DNA of 64,000 nucleotides from Bacteroidota bacterium (lineage in GTDB: Bacteria > Bacteroidota > Bacteroidia > Sphingobacteriales > Sphingobacteriaceae): contig JAEXHI010000010.1 in NCBI GenBank assembly GCA_023450085.1, forward strand, positions 62,001 to 126,000. Reading direction: 5' to 3'. Shown here piece by piece: positions 25,670-33,387 of the stretch. The notes below the pieces were generated by a model. That model saw only the letters and a program-made list of their open reading frames with translations, did no database searches and had not been told where the DNA came from. Positions within the stretch are counted from its first letter, which is position 1. Each line of letters opens with the position of its first letter. The translations under genes and the position numbers were made by a program.

Positions 25670-26164
25670 ATGGATTTATTAGTTCCTGAAATTGGTTTAT
25701 TAACGTGGAATACTATTTCTTTCCTAATATTGGTTTTCTTATTGGGCAAATTTGCTTGGAAGCCAATCATGAAAGGTATTCATGATCGTGAAAAAAGCAT
25801 TGATGAGGCTTTGAACAAAGCTGAACTAGCTAGACAAGAAATGGCTCGTTTAAGTTCTCAGAACGAAGAGTTGATGAAACAAGCTCGTGAAGAACGCGAC
25901 CAAATTTTAAAAGAAGCTAAAACATTAAAAGATAGCATCGTTAACGAAGCAAAAACCCAAGCGCAAACTGAAGGTGCGAAATTGATCGAGAAAGCTCGTA
26001 TCGAAATCGAAAACCAAAAGAAAGCAGCTTTGGCAGAATTGAAAGGCCAAGTTTCGGCATTGTCATTAGATATTGCAGAGCGTGTATTACGTAGCCAATT
26101 AGATGACAAAGCTAAGCAACAAGAGTTGGTGAACAATTTGTTAAAGGACGTTGAATTAAACTAA
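25670..26164 (+). CDS. atpF: ATP synthase F0 subunit b
   Basis: 164 residues: one membrane helix (LLTWNTISFLILVFLLGKFAW) and a long charged coiled coil (about residues 35-135), the peripheral stalk that links F0 to F1. The closing ALSLDIAERVLRSQLDD region contacts subunit delta. Confidence 0.95.
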   Translation: MDLLVPEIGLLTWNTISFLILVFLLGKFAWKPIMKGIHDREKSIDEALNKAELARQEMARLSSQNEELMKQAREERDQILKEAKTLKDSIVNEAKTQAQTEGAKLIEKARIEIENQKKAALAELKGQVSALSLDIAERVLRSQLDDKAKQQELVNNLLKDVELN

Positions 26165-26228
26165 GTTATAAGTATTACGTTTTAAGTTTTAGGTTTTAGT
26201 GCTTAATGTTTTAAGCAACTTATAACTT
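26163..26228. repeat. Inverted repeat in the atpF-atpH spacer
   Basis: AAGTTATAAGT (26163-26173) is the exact reverse complement of ACTTATAACTT (26218-26228). The spacer between them is a low-complexity mixture of TTTTAAG and TTTAG words. It could form a stem-loop in the operon mRNA. Confidence 0.6.
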
Positions 26229-26255
26229 ACCACTTACAACTTACAACTAAAATAT

Positions 26256-26792
26256 ATGTCAAGTAAAGCAGGAGCTAGATACGCAAAATCATTATTAGAC
26301 CTTTCTAAAGAGCAAAATTCTGTAGAAGAGGTAAAGAATGATATGGTGTTTTTTGAAAAAGTGGTGGATGACAATTCGGAGTTAGAGGCGATTCTTAAAA
26401 ACCCGATTGTGCCTTCGGATAAGAAGCAAGGCATTTTAGATGGTATTTTTGCTGGAAAAGTACATGCCATTACCCAAAGCTTCTTTAAATTGGTAGTAAA
26501 CAAAGGTCGTTCAGCTATCTTGTTTGATACGGCTAAACAGTTTGTACAACAATATAACACCATTAACGGTATTGTAACTGCTGAAGTGACTTCGGCAAGT
26601 CCGCTTACTGATGCGAACAGAGCTGAAGTAGTTGGTCTTGTGAAAAAGGAATTGAATGCTAGCCAAGTGTTGATTAAGGAGAAAGTAAATACTGATTTAA
26701 TCGGTGGCTTTGTTCTTAAAGTTGGCGATAAGCAATTCGATGCAAGCATTGCCAGTGGCTTAACAAAACTGAAAAAGGAATTTGCGCACTAA
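26256..26792 (+). CDS. atpH: ATP synthase F1 subunit delta
   Basis: 178 residues of the OSCP/delta family. The N-terminal helical domain begins GARYAKSLLDLSKEQN and contains ILKNPIVPSDKKQGILDGIF; the C-terminal domain ends with IGGFVLKVGDKQFDASIASGLTKLKKEF. It caps the F1 head and attaches it to the b stalk. Confidence 0.94.
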   Translation: MSSKAGARYAKSLLDLSKEQNSVEEVKNDMVFFEKVVDDNSELEAILKNPIVPSDKKQGILDGIFAGKVHAITQSFFKLVVNKGRSAILFDTAKQFVQQYNTINGIVTAEVTSASPLTDANRAEVVGLVKKELNASQVLIKEKVNTDLIGGFVLKVGDKQFDASIASGLTKLKKEFAH

Positions 26793-26894
26793 GTTTTGCG
26801 CATAGCGATAAGTGTTAGAGCGTTGCTTCGCTTAACGCCAAACGCTTAACAAAGAAAAATTTTACAACAAAAGATATCAAAATAACATAAAATT
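26793..26894. repeat. Hairpin-containing spacer between atpH and atpA
   Basis: TAAGTGTT and AACGCTTA can pair with one U-G wobble, and GCGTT with AACGC inside them, giving a nested stem-loop at about 26809-26848. The rest is A-rich leader for atpA. No gene is present. Confidence 0.45.
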
Positions 26895-28469
26895 ATGGTA
26901 GAGGTAAGACCAGACGAAGTTTCGGCAATTATCAGACAGCAATTGGCCGGCTTCAAATCAGAAGCTGAACTTGAAGAAGTTGGTACTGTATTGCAAGTGG
27001 GCGATGGTATTGCTCGTGTTTACGGCTTAACTAAAGTTCAAAGTGGTGAGCTTGTTGAGTTTGCTAACGGCTTGCAAGGAATTGTATTGAACCTTGAGGA
27101 AGATAACGTGGGTGTGGTATTGTTAGGCCCATCAGACGAGATCAAAGAAGGTGATACCATTAAACGTACTAAGAAAATCGCTTCTATTAAAGTTGGCGAA
27201 GGTATGTTAGGTCGTGTAGTAAACACATTAGGTGAGCCAATTGATGGTAAAGGACCTATTGCTGGTGAAACTTACGAAATGCCTTTAGAGCGTAAAGCAC
27301 CTGGGGTAATCTATCGTCAACCAGTAAACGAGCCTCTACAAACTGGTATCAAAGCTATCGATGCGATGATTCCTATCGGTCGTGGTCAACGTGAGTTGGT
27401 TATTGGTGACCGTCAAATTGGTAAAACTGCGGTTTGTATCGATACCATCATCAACCAAAAAGAATTTTACGAAGCAGGTAACCCTGTATTCTGTATATAT
27501 GTAGCTTGTGGTCAAAAAGCAAGTACAGTAGCAAACGTTGTACGTACTTTAGAAGAGAACGGTGCAATGGCTTATACTGTTGTTGTGGCTGCTTCTGCTG
27601 CTGAACCAGCTCCTTTACAGTTCTATGCTCCTTTTGCTGGTGCTGCTATTGGTGAGTTCTTCCGCGACACAGGTCGTCCAGCTTTAATTGTTTATGATGA
27701 TTTGTCTAAACAAGCTGTAGCTTACCGTGAGGTTTCTCTATTATTGAAACGTCCTCCAGGTCGTGAGGCTTATCCAGGTGACGTTTTCTATCTTCACAGT
27801 CGTTTGTTAGAAAGAGCTGCGAAAATCAACGCTAACGATGATATCGCTAAAAACATGAACGATTTGCCAGAGTCTATCAAAGGTATCGTTAAAGGTGGTG
27901 GTTCATTAACTGCATTGCCAATCATCGAAACTCAAGCTGGTGACGTTTCTGCTTATATCCCTACTAACGTAATTTCAATTACTGATGGTCAAATCTTCTT
28001 GGAGTCGAACTTGTTCAACTCTGGTATCCGTCCAGCAATCAACGTAGGTATCTCAGTATCACGTGTAGGTGGTAATGCACAAATCAAATCAATGAAAAAA
28101 GTTGCTGGTACTTTGAAATTAGACCAAGCACAATACCGCGAGTTAGAGGCTTTCTCTAAATTCGGTTCTGATTTGGATGCGGCTACTAAATCTGTATTGG
28201 ATAAAGGTGCTCGTAACGTAGAGATGTTGAAACAAGCTCAGTTCTCTCCATTCACTGTAGAGAAACAAGTTGCAATTGTTTACGCTGGTACTAAGAACTT
28301 GATGCGTAGCGTGCCTATTAACAAGGTAAAAGAATTTGAAAATGACTACTTGCAAGCATTAGAATTGCGTCACCCAGAAACTTTAGCAGCATTAAAAGCT
28401 GGTAAGTTTGATGACCAAATTACTGGTGTTTTAGAGACTGTAGCAAAAGAAATTTCAAGTAAATATTAA
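26895..28469 (+). CDS. atpA: ATP synthase F1 subunit alpha
   Basis: 524 residues, the usual length. Walker A is GDRQIGKTA in ELVIGDRQIGKTAVCIDTI. The alpha signature PAINVGISVSRVGGNAQ and the DEXSAIIRQQL-type N-terminus are present. Alpha holds the non-catalytic nucleotide sites of F1. Codon choice is strongly biased, as expected of a highly expressed gene. Confidence 0.97.
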   Translation: MVEVRPDEVSAIIRQQLAGFKSEAELEEVGTVLQVGDGIARVYGLTKVQSGELVEFANGLQGIVLNLEEDNVGVVLLGPSDEIKEGDTIKRTKKIASIKVGEGMLGRVVNTLGEPIDGKGPIAGETYEMPLERKAPGVIYRQPVNEPLQTGIKAIDAMIPIGRGQRELVIGDRQIGKTAVCIDTIINQKEFYEAGNPVFCIYVACGQKASTVANVVRTLEENGAMAYTVVVAASAAEPAPLQFYAPFAGAAIGEFFRDTGRPALIVYDDLSKQAVAYREVSLLLKRPPGREAYPGDVFYLHSRLLERAAKINANDDIAKNMNDLPESIKGIVKGGGSLTALPIIETQAGDVSAYIPTNVISITDGQIFLESNLFNSGIRPAINVGISVSRVGGNAQIKSMKKVAGTLKLDQAQYRELEAFSKFGSDLDAATKSVLDKGARNVEMLKQAQFSPFTVEKQVAIVYAGTKNLMRSVPINKVKEFENDYLQALELRHPETLAALKAGKFDDQITGVLETVAKEISSKY

Positions 28470-28487
28470 TTAGATTATAAGTAGTCG

Positions 28488-28538
28488 GTATTTAGTATTA
28501 GATTTTGGTCTAACTACTAAATACTAGCTACTAAATAC
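28488..28538. repeat. Inverted and direct repeats in the atpA-atpG spacer
   Basis: GTATTTAGTA (28488-28497) is the reverse complement of TACTAAATAC, which occurs twice, at 28515-28524 and 28529-28538. Either copy can pair with the left arm. This is the third atp spacer to contain its own unrelated-sequence hairpin. Confidence 0.55.
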
Positions 28539-28544
28539 TAACAA

Positions 28545-29426
28545 ATGGCCAATTTAAAAGAAGTAAGAAATCGTATTGCCTCCGTGCAGTCAACTCAGCA
28601 GATTACCAAAGCAATGAAAATGGTATCGGCAGCGAAGTTGAAGCGTGCTACTAATGCGATTATTCAATTACGTCCTTACGCAACCAAATTGAAAGAAATC
28701 TTAGGAAATCTTTCAGCAAGTTTGGAAGGTTCTACCTCTCCGTTTATCGAAGAAAGAGAGCCAAACAAAGTATTGATTGTTGCGGTATCTTCAAACAGAG
28801 GTTTAGCTGGTGCGTTCAACATGAACGTAATTAAAACCACTAACAACTTAATTGCTGAGAAATACAGCGAGCAATTGAAGAAAGGTAATGTAAGTATTGT
28901 TGCTATTGGTAAAAAAACTCAAGATTTCTACGAAAAACGTAATTACAATGTTATTGGTAACAATAATGAAGTTTACGCTAATCTGTCTTTCGAAAATGTA
29001 ACTAAAATTACAGAAGCGATTATGGCAGGCTTTGTAGAAGGTAAGTACGACCGTGTAGAAGTAGTTTATAACCAGTTTAAAAATGCTGCTGTTCAAATTT
29101 TAACTTCAGAACAATTATTACCTCTTCCAAAATCTGAAGAAGCAGTAAGCACTAAAGAAACCAATGTAGACTATATCTTAGAGCCTAGCAAAGAAGAGAT
29201 TGTAACTCAATTAATTCCTAAGTCAATCAAGATCCAGTTGTATAAAGCAGTATTAGACTCTCATGCTTCTGAGCATGGTGCTCGTATGACTTCAATGGAT
29301 AAAGCAACAGAAAACGCAGGTGATTTGTTGAAATCATTGAAATTAGCTTACAACCAAGCACGTCAAGCTGCAATTACTACCGAGCTTACAGAGATTGTAA
29401 GTGGTGCGGCAGCATTAAACGGATAA
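28545..29426 (+). CDS. atpG: ATP synthase F1 subunit gamma
   Basis: 293 residues. The long N-terminal helix NRIASVQSTQQITKAMKMVSAAKLKRA and the C-terminal helix MTSMDKATENAGDLLKSL to ITTELTEIVSGAAAL form the rotating coiled coil. It is the last gene of this cluster; atpD (beta) and atpC (epsilon) are absent from the window, and Bacteroidota often keep them as a separate pair. A terminator follows. Confidence 0.96.
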   Translation: MANLKEVRNRIASVQSTQQITKAMKMVSAAKLKRATNAIIQLRPYATKLKEILGNLSASLEGSTSPFIEEREPNKVLIVAVSSNRGLAGAFNMNVIKTTNNLIAEKYSEQLKKGNVSIVAIGKKTQDFYEKRNYNVIGNNNEVYANLSFENVTKITEAIMAGFVEGKYDRVEVVYNQFKNAAVQILTSEQLLPLPKSEEAVSTKETNVDYILEPSKEEIVTQLIPKSIKIQLYKAVLDSHASEHGARMTSMDKATENAGDLLKSLKLAYNQARQAAITTELTEIVSGAAALNG

Positions 29427-29480
29427 TTTTTGGTTCATTAGTTCAATAGTTTATTGGACGATTAACTAAGAAAATATATT

Positions 29481-29511
29481 AACCCTCATCGTTCTTCGGT
29501 GAGGGTTTTTT
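29481..29511 (+). terminator. Rho-independent terminator of the atp operon
   Basis: AACCCTCA (29481-29488) pairs with TGAGGGTT (29500-29507), followed by T residues, 54 bp after the atpG stop. Confidence 0.93.
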
Positions 29512-29540
29512 GTTGGAATTTGAATCTTCCTTTGTGACTT

Positions 29541-29573
29541 CGTCATTTCGAGCGCAGCCGTGAAATCTTTGGA
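29541..29573. repeat. CGTCATTTCGAG-type dispersed repeat fragment
   Basis: CGTCATTTCGAGCGCAGCCG followed by TGAAATC matches the general intergenic repeat style seen at 31.8-33.3 kb, but only a single arm is present. It lies in the gap between the atp terminator and the acid phosphatase gene. Confidence 0.4.
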
Positions 29574-29641
29574 GCTGTTATTATCAAGGAGGAATATTTA
29601 GTTTAAATTTCAATCGGTAAATCCAAAACGATTATGTTTTT

Positions 29642-29649
29642 TAACTTTG
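29642..29649 (+). promoter_or_regulatory. -7 box for the acid phosphatase gene
   Basis: TAACTTTG matches TAnnTTTG exactly, 19 bp upstream of the ATG at 29669. Confidence 0.55.
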
Positions 29650-29668
29650 CACCTTTAACTTATCAGAT

Positions 29669-30445
29669 ATGAAACTTAGATTTTTAATCATTGCCCTATT
29701 TGCTTTTCCAGTATTGGTTTCAGCACAAAAGGGAGCAGCACCTGAGAGAGATTGGACAAATGCAGTGCTGTGGCAGCAATATAGTGGTGAGTACAGGGCT
29801 TTGGCCTTTCAAGCCTATAACTTCGCTAGATTGTCTTTAAAAGAGGCGCTATGGGAAAATCAAAATGGTAAACCTAACTGCGTTATTGTAGATGCAGATG
29901 AAACCATTATAGACAACTCCCGCTTTCAAGGTTATGAAATTCAACATGGCGTAAGTTATGTGCCTGCTCATTGGACTGAGTGGACTTCAAAAGCAATGGC
30001 AGATACGGTTCCTGGGGCTTTAGCATTCTTGAAATTTGCGGCGAGCAAAAATGTAGAAACTTTTTACATTACCAACCGTGACGGAGCTGACCGAAAAGCG
30101 ACCATGGAGAATTTGAAAAAACTTGGCTTCCCTTATGTAGATGATGCTCACGTAATGACCAAAAGCACCACATCAGACAAACAGGAGAGAAGAAATAAGG
30201 TGTTGGAAAAATATAATGTATTGTTGCTTTGTGGAGATAATTTGAGTGATTTTTCGAATGTTTTTTACAGAGAAGGGAAGGATACTAAGGAGCAGGTAGA
30301 TGCTAATCAGCACTTGTTTGGAACCAAGTTCATTGTGCTCCCAAATCCGATGTACGGCGATTGGGAAAAATTGCTTTATAAAGAGGGGAAATTTAGCGAG
30401 CAGGAAAAAGCAAAACAACGCCTAGAAAAACTTAAAAGTTACTAA
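29669..30445 (+). CDS. HAD acid phosphatase, lipoprotein e(P4)/5'-nucleotidase family
   Basis: 258 residues. A signal peptide (LIIALFAFPVLVSA, then Gln) lacks a lipobox Cys, so this member is probably periplasmic rather than a lipoprotein. The HAD nucleophile motif is D75-A-D77-E-T in CVIVDADETIIDNS, motif II lies in ETFYITNRDG, and LLLCGDNLSDF supplies the last Asp. The family dephosphorylates nucleotides outside the cytoplasm. It is flanked by its own promoter box and a weak terminator. Confidence 0.88.
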   Translation: MKLRFLIIALFAFPVLVSAQKGAAPERDWTNAVLWQQYSGEYRALAFQAYNFARLSLKEALWENQNGKPNCVIVDADETIIDNSRFQGYEIQHGVSYVPAHWTEWTSKAMADTVPGALAFLKFAASKNVETFYITNRDGADRKATMENLKKLGFPYVDDAHVMTKSTTSDKQERRNKVLEKYNVLLLCGDNLSDFSNVFYREGKDTKEQVDANQHLFGTKFIVLPNPMYGDWEKLLYKEGKFSEQEKAKQRLEKLKSY

Positions 30446-30460
30446 ACCATAGTGGTTTTT
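30443..30460 (+). terminator. Small terminator-like hairpin overlapping the acid phosphatase stop
   Basis: AAACCA and TGGTTT pair around a 3-base loop and lead into TTTTT. The left arm overlaps the TAA stop. The short stem makes it weak. Confidence 0.4.
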
Positions 30461-30473
30461 ATATAAGAAATAT

Positions 30474-30481
30474 TATTTTTG
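30474..30481 (+). promoter_or_regulatory. -7 box for the small membrane protein gene
   Basis: TATTTTTG matches TAnnTTTG exactly, 27 bp upstream of the ATG at 30509. Confidence 0.5.
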
Positions 30482-30508
30482 CGCAAGACAAAATTAAAAC
30501 GATAAAAC

Positions 30509-30721
30509 ATGGATGCTAAAGAAAGAGAAAACAGCATGAAAACAGCCAACGATTCGGCTATTTATTCTTCACTTGCTTTATGGGCAGTTGTAACTGTAGT
30601 TGGTGTATTTTTGCGCTTCGCTTTTGACTCTTTGACACTTTCATTAGTTTCTTGGGCTATATTAGCTTTCGGCTTTGTAATGTGCTGCGTTACGGCCTTC
30701 AAAATTTTAAACGCAAAATAA
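30509..30721 (+). CDS. Unrecognised small two-helix membrane protein
   Basis: 70 residues: a charged N-terminus (MDAKERENSMKTAND) and two hydrophobic helices (YSSLALWAVVTVVGVFLRFA and TLSLVSWAILAFGFVMCCVTAF). No family is recognised. Its own -7 box upstream and a strong terminator downstream support a real monocistronic gene. Confidence 0.65.
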   Translation: MDAKERENSMKTANDSAIYSSLALWAVVTVVGVFLRFAFDSLTLSLVSWAILAFGFVMCCVTAFKILNAK

Positions 30722-30743
30722 ATTAATAAAATTTATAGATAAA

Positions 30744-30782
30744 AAATCCCTTCATGGCAATGCTGTGAAGGGATTTTTTTTG
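30744..30782 (+). terminator. Rho-independent terminator
   Basis: A perfect 11-bp stem, AAATCCCTTCA (30744-30754) with TGAAGGGATTT (30766-30776), is followed by a run of T, just after the small membrane protein gene. Confidence 0.93.
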
Positions 30783-30963
30783 TTTGCTACAATCTGCAAA
30801 GTAAAAACTGCAAACTGAAATGGGTTACCTTCGAGCGTTTTTAGCATTAAGCTAAAAAGAGATCAAATTAAACCTCGAAACAAATTGTCTGCCTTAAGGA
30901 AATAGCATGCTTAAGACAATTTTGTGAAAGGAATAAGTTCAACACTTAAAACCTATTAACAAA

Positions 30964-31836
30964 ATGAAAAGACATTTTGCCATCGTGGCATTGGCTGCAA
31001 TTGTATTTGCAGGCTGTAATGCCGAGCATAAAGCTGAAAGTGCTGATTATGCTTCCACAGAAGCTTTAGATACCGCATCGAATAGTCAACTGGTTGAAAA
31101 AATGACCAAAACTGCTGATATGCGTTTTAGGGTGAAAGATGTTCAGCGCACTAAAGCTGAGCTAAGTAATACCATTAAAAAGCAAGGAGGATTGGTGATG
31201 GAATTTTCCTTAAATAGTACTATCCAAAAAACCGAAAAAGTAAAATTAAGCGCAGACTCGCTAAAGGAAATCACTTCTTATCGTAAAGAAGGTTATCTAG
31301 TGGCTAGAATACCATCTACAGAATTGGATGGTTTTACAGACCAGATTGCAGGTATGGCTGTTTTTGTAGATAACCAGTCGTTGAAGATGGAAGATAAAAG
31401 CTTGGCCTATTTGGAAAACGCAATGAAATCTACCAATAGGCAAGAAGCAGTGGAGCAAATTAAAAAGGTAGCTACAAAAAAAGGAAGTAATGTAGAAAGC
31501 TCGCTTTACATTAAGGATGATTATGTAAACAAGAAAATCGAAAACCTAAGTATTGATAAGCAAGTTAAATTTAGCACTATTACCCTTAGTTTTTATCAAG
31601 ACAATACCGTGAATACAATGACTGTAGCTAATGATAATTTGTACGATTATCAACCAGGGTTTTTCAATAGACTGGCTTTGAACTTCGCGGATGGATGGAT
31701 GTATTTCAAAGAATTTATCCTGTTCCTATCTAGATTTTGGTTGTTTTTTGCAGTTGGTTTGGGAGCTTTCTTTGTGATTAGATATTATACCAAGAAACAA
31801 AGCGAAAAGACTTTCTTGCCTCCACCAAGTAATTAA
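30964..31836 (+). CDS. DUF4349 lipoprotein
   Basis: 290 residues: a lipoprotein signal peptide (lipobox FAGC, Cys18) and the DUF4349 pattern. The pattern starts MTKTADMRFRVKDVQRTKAELSNTIKKQGG, continues YLVARIPSTELDGFTDQIA, and holds a coiled segment (MKSTNRQEAVEQIKKVATKKGS). It ends with a C-terminal membrane helix (FWLFFAVGLGAFFVIRYY) and a basic tail. The double anchoring could bridge membrane and periplasm. Function unknown. Confidence 0.8.
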   Translation: MKRHFAIVALAAIVFAGCNAEHKAESADYASTEALDTASNSQLVEKMTKTADMRFRVKDVQRTKAELSNTIKKQGGLVMEFSLNSTIQKTEKVKLSADSLKEITSYRKEGYLVARIPSTELDGFTDQIAGMAVFVDNQSLKMEDKSLAYLENAMKSTNRQEAVEQIKKVATKKGSNVESSLYIKDDYVNKKIENLSIDKQVKFSTITLSFYQDNTVNTMTVANDNLYDYQPGFFNRLALNFADGWMYFKEFILFLSRFWLFFAVGLGAFFVIRYYTKKQSEKTFLPPPSN

Positions 31837-31851
31837 TGTACTCCGTCATCA

Positions 31852-32104
31852 CAATTACGCTCTTATTTCCCGTCATTTCGACCTTGTGAAACAATCTGCC
31901 AGTTAGCTATGAGTTAGATTTCTCCTCTTTCGATCGTCGAAATGACGGCGTAGGAAAGGAGATGCTGCCAAGTCTTTGCAATGGCGCTCCTATACACGTC
32001 ATTTCGACCTTAGGGAGAAATCTAGCAATTAGTCAGGAGTTAGATTTTGCTTCTTCATCTGTTGAAATGATACCTTGGACTTCAAACCACTAAGAAAGCA
32101 AAGT
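31852..32104. repeat. Palindromic repeat block A (CGTCATTTCGAC family)
   Basis: Two tandem units each pair CGTCATTTCGAC with GTCGAAATGACG or a close variant: 31871-31882 with 31936-31947, and 31997-32008 with a degenerate arm near 32061-32072. About 180 bp of this block recurs almost unchanged at 32760-32937, and the last 40 bp recur at about 33253-33291. No gene is present. Confidence 0.85.
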
Positions 32105-32728
32105 ATGTTTTTAATCATCATTTATATTGTTCTTTTCCTAATGAGTGTCCTATTGTTTTATGTAAACAATCGGTTGTTTTTCAAATATAAAAGGTATTTA
32201 GTTCGTATACATCTTATCTCATTTGTGTTGTTATTGATAAATGTTGTACTAGTAATAGGATTTGAATCGTCATTTAAAACTTTTTGGTTTAATAGGCTGG
32301 CACTGCTGTGTTTTTTAATAAGCGGTGCATTTATTTTTGCAATCGGCCAAGGTCATAGCAAATTAAGAGATAAGTTTTATTTTGGTTTTTTCTTCTTCTA
32401 TCCAATCTTTACGGCTTTGACCATGATGATGGATAGAATATTTTTTGTACTCGTTGCTAGTCCATTCCTATGGATGTCAATAACCCCAGAAATATATTAT
32501 CATGATTCAAATTATGATATACGGCGAGTAAGGGGAATTATGGCACCAAGAATATTAGAACTTGTTAAGAATGGTGTATTCTTGGAGACAAGAGTTGGAA
32601 TGTATCACGGAGAAGATATCGAAAATAAAGCTTACCAAAATCTCAAAATCATCACTCAAAATAGCGATAGTATTTCTGTTTCAGTTGATATCGCTGGGGT
32701 CACGAAAAAGATTACATTTCTAAAGTGA
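32105..32728 (+). CDS. Unrecognised membrane protein inside a repeat cluster
   Basis: 207 residues with about four membrane helices in the first 135 (beginning IIIYIVLFLMSVLLFYV) and a soluble C-terminal part of about 70 residues that ends in IAGVTKKITFLK. I recognise no family. The first ATG at 32105 falls within a segment (ACTTCAAACCACTAAGAAAG and following) that recurs downstream at about 33260-33290 without the gene, so the 5' end lies at a repeat boundary. Base composition is A/T-rich like neighbouring intergenic DNA. Confidence 0.6.
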   Translation: MFLIIIYIVLFLMSVLLFYVNNRLFFKYKRYLVRIHLISFVLLLINVVLVIGFESSFKTFWFNRLALLCFLISGAFIFAIGQGHSKLRDKFYFGFFFFYPIFTALTMMMDRIFFVLVASPFLWMSITPEIYYHDSNYDIRRVRGIMAPRILELVKNGVFLETRVGMYHGEDIENKAYQNLKIITQNSDSISVSVDIAGVTKKITFLK

Positions 32729-32759
32729 TTGAAAGGATTTGCTTAGCCTTGCCTACTTG

Positions 32760-33291
32760 CAATTACGCTCCTATTTCCCGTTATTTCGACCTTGTGAAGC
32801 AATCTGCCAGTTAGCTATGAGTTAGATTTCTCCTCCTTCGATCGTCGAAATGACGGCGTAGGAAAGGAGATGCTGCCAAGTTCTCGCAATGGTGCTCCTA
32901 TACACGTCATTTCGACCTTAGGAGAAATCTAGCCTTAGCTATGAGTTAAAATCTAGTTTAAGGTCTATAGGAATTGGTAAAGAAAAGTATTTGAAGTGAT
33001 TGATCGGGATTGTTTCGTCCTACCTTCTCGCAATGACGCGTATAGGAGCGTCATTGTAACATTAGGTGGATTTAGACGATAATATTATTTGCCAAGTTGC
33101 TAGATTTCTCCTCCTTCGTTCGTCGAAATGACGGAATACGAAAAAACATTGCCACCTTCTCGCAATGGCATTCCTATACACGTCATTTCGACTTTAGGAG
33201 AAATCTAGCAATTAGTCTGGAGTTAGATTTTCCTTCTTCGTTTGTCGAAATGATACCTTGGACTTCAAACTACTGAGAAAATAAGGTATGT
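32760..33291. repeat. Palindromic repeat block B (CGTCATTTCGAC family)
   Basis: A near copy of block A (32760-32937) is followed by a diverged stretch with a CAATGACGC/GCGTCATTG inverted repeat at about 33031-33057, then another set of arms (GTCGAAATGACG at 33122-33133 and CGTCATTTCGAC at 33181-33192). It closes with the ACCTTGGACTTCAAACTACT segment. The 659 bp between the 207-residue protein and the M28 peptidase hold nothing else that I can identify. Confidence 0.85.
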
Positions 33292-33387
33292 TCAGAGAAA
33301 GCCATGACCAGATTGTAAAATTTAAACTATAGACTGTAGTTGTGATAATAAAATGTTAATTTCATTTAGCTAAACTATAATCATTCA

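Noticed and set aside
26234..26749. 171-codon minus-strand frame opposite atpH
   Set aside because: It is fully contained in the conserved delta subunit gene and has a composition typical of an antisense frame.
31852..33291. CRISPR array
   Set aside because: The repeats are long, palindromic and irregularly spaced, with no short constant repeats and unique spacers and no cas genes.
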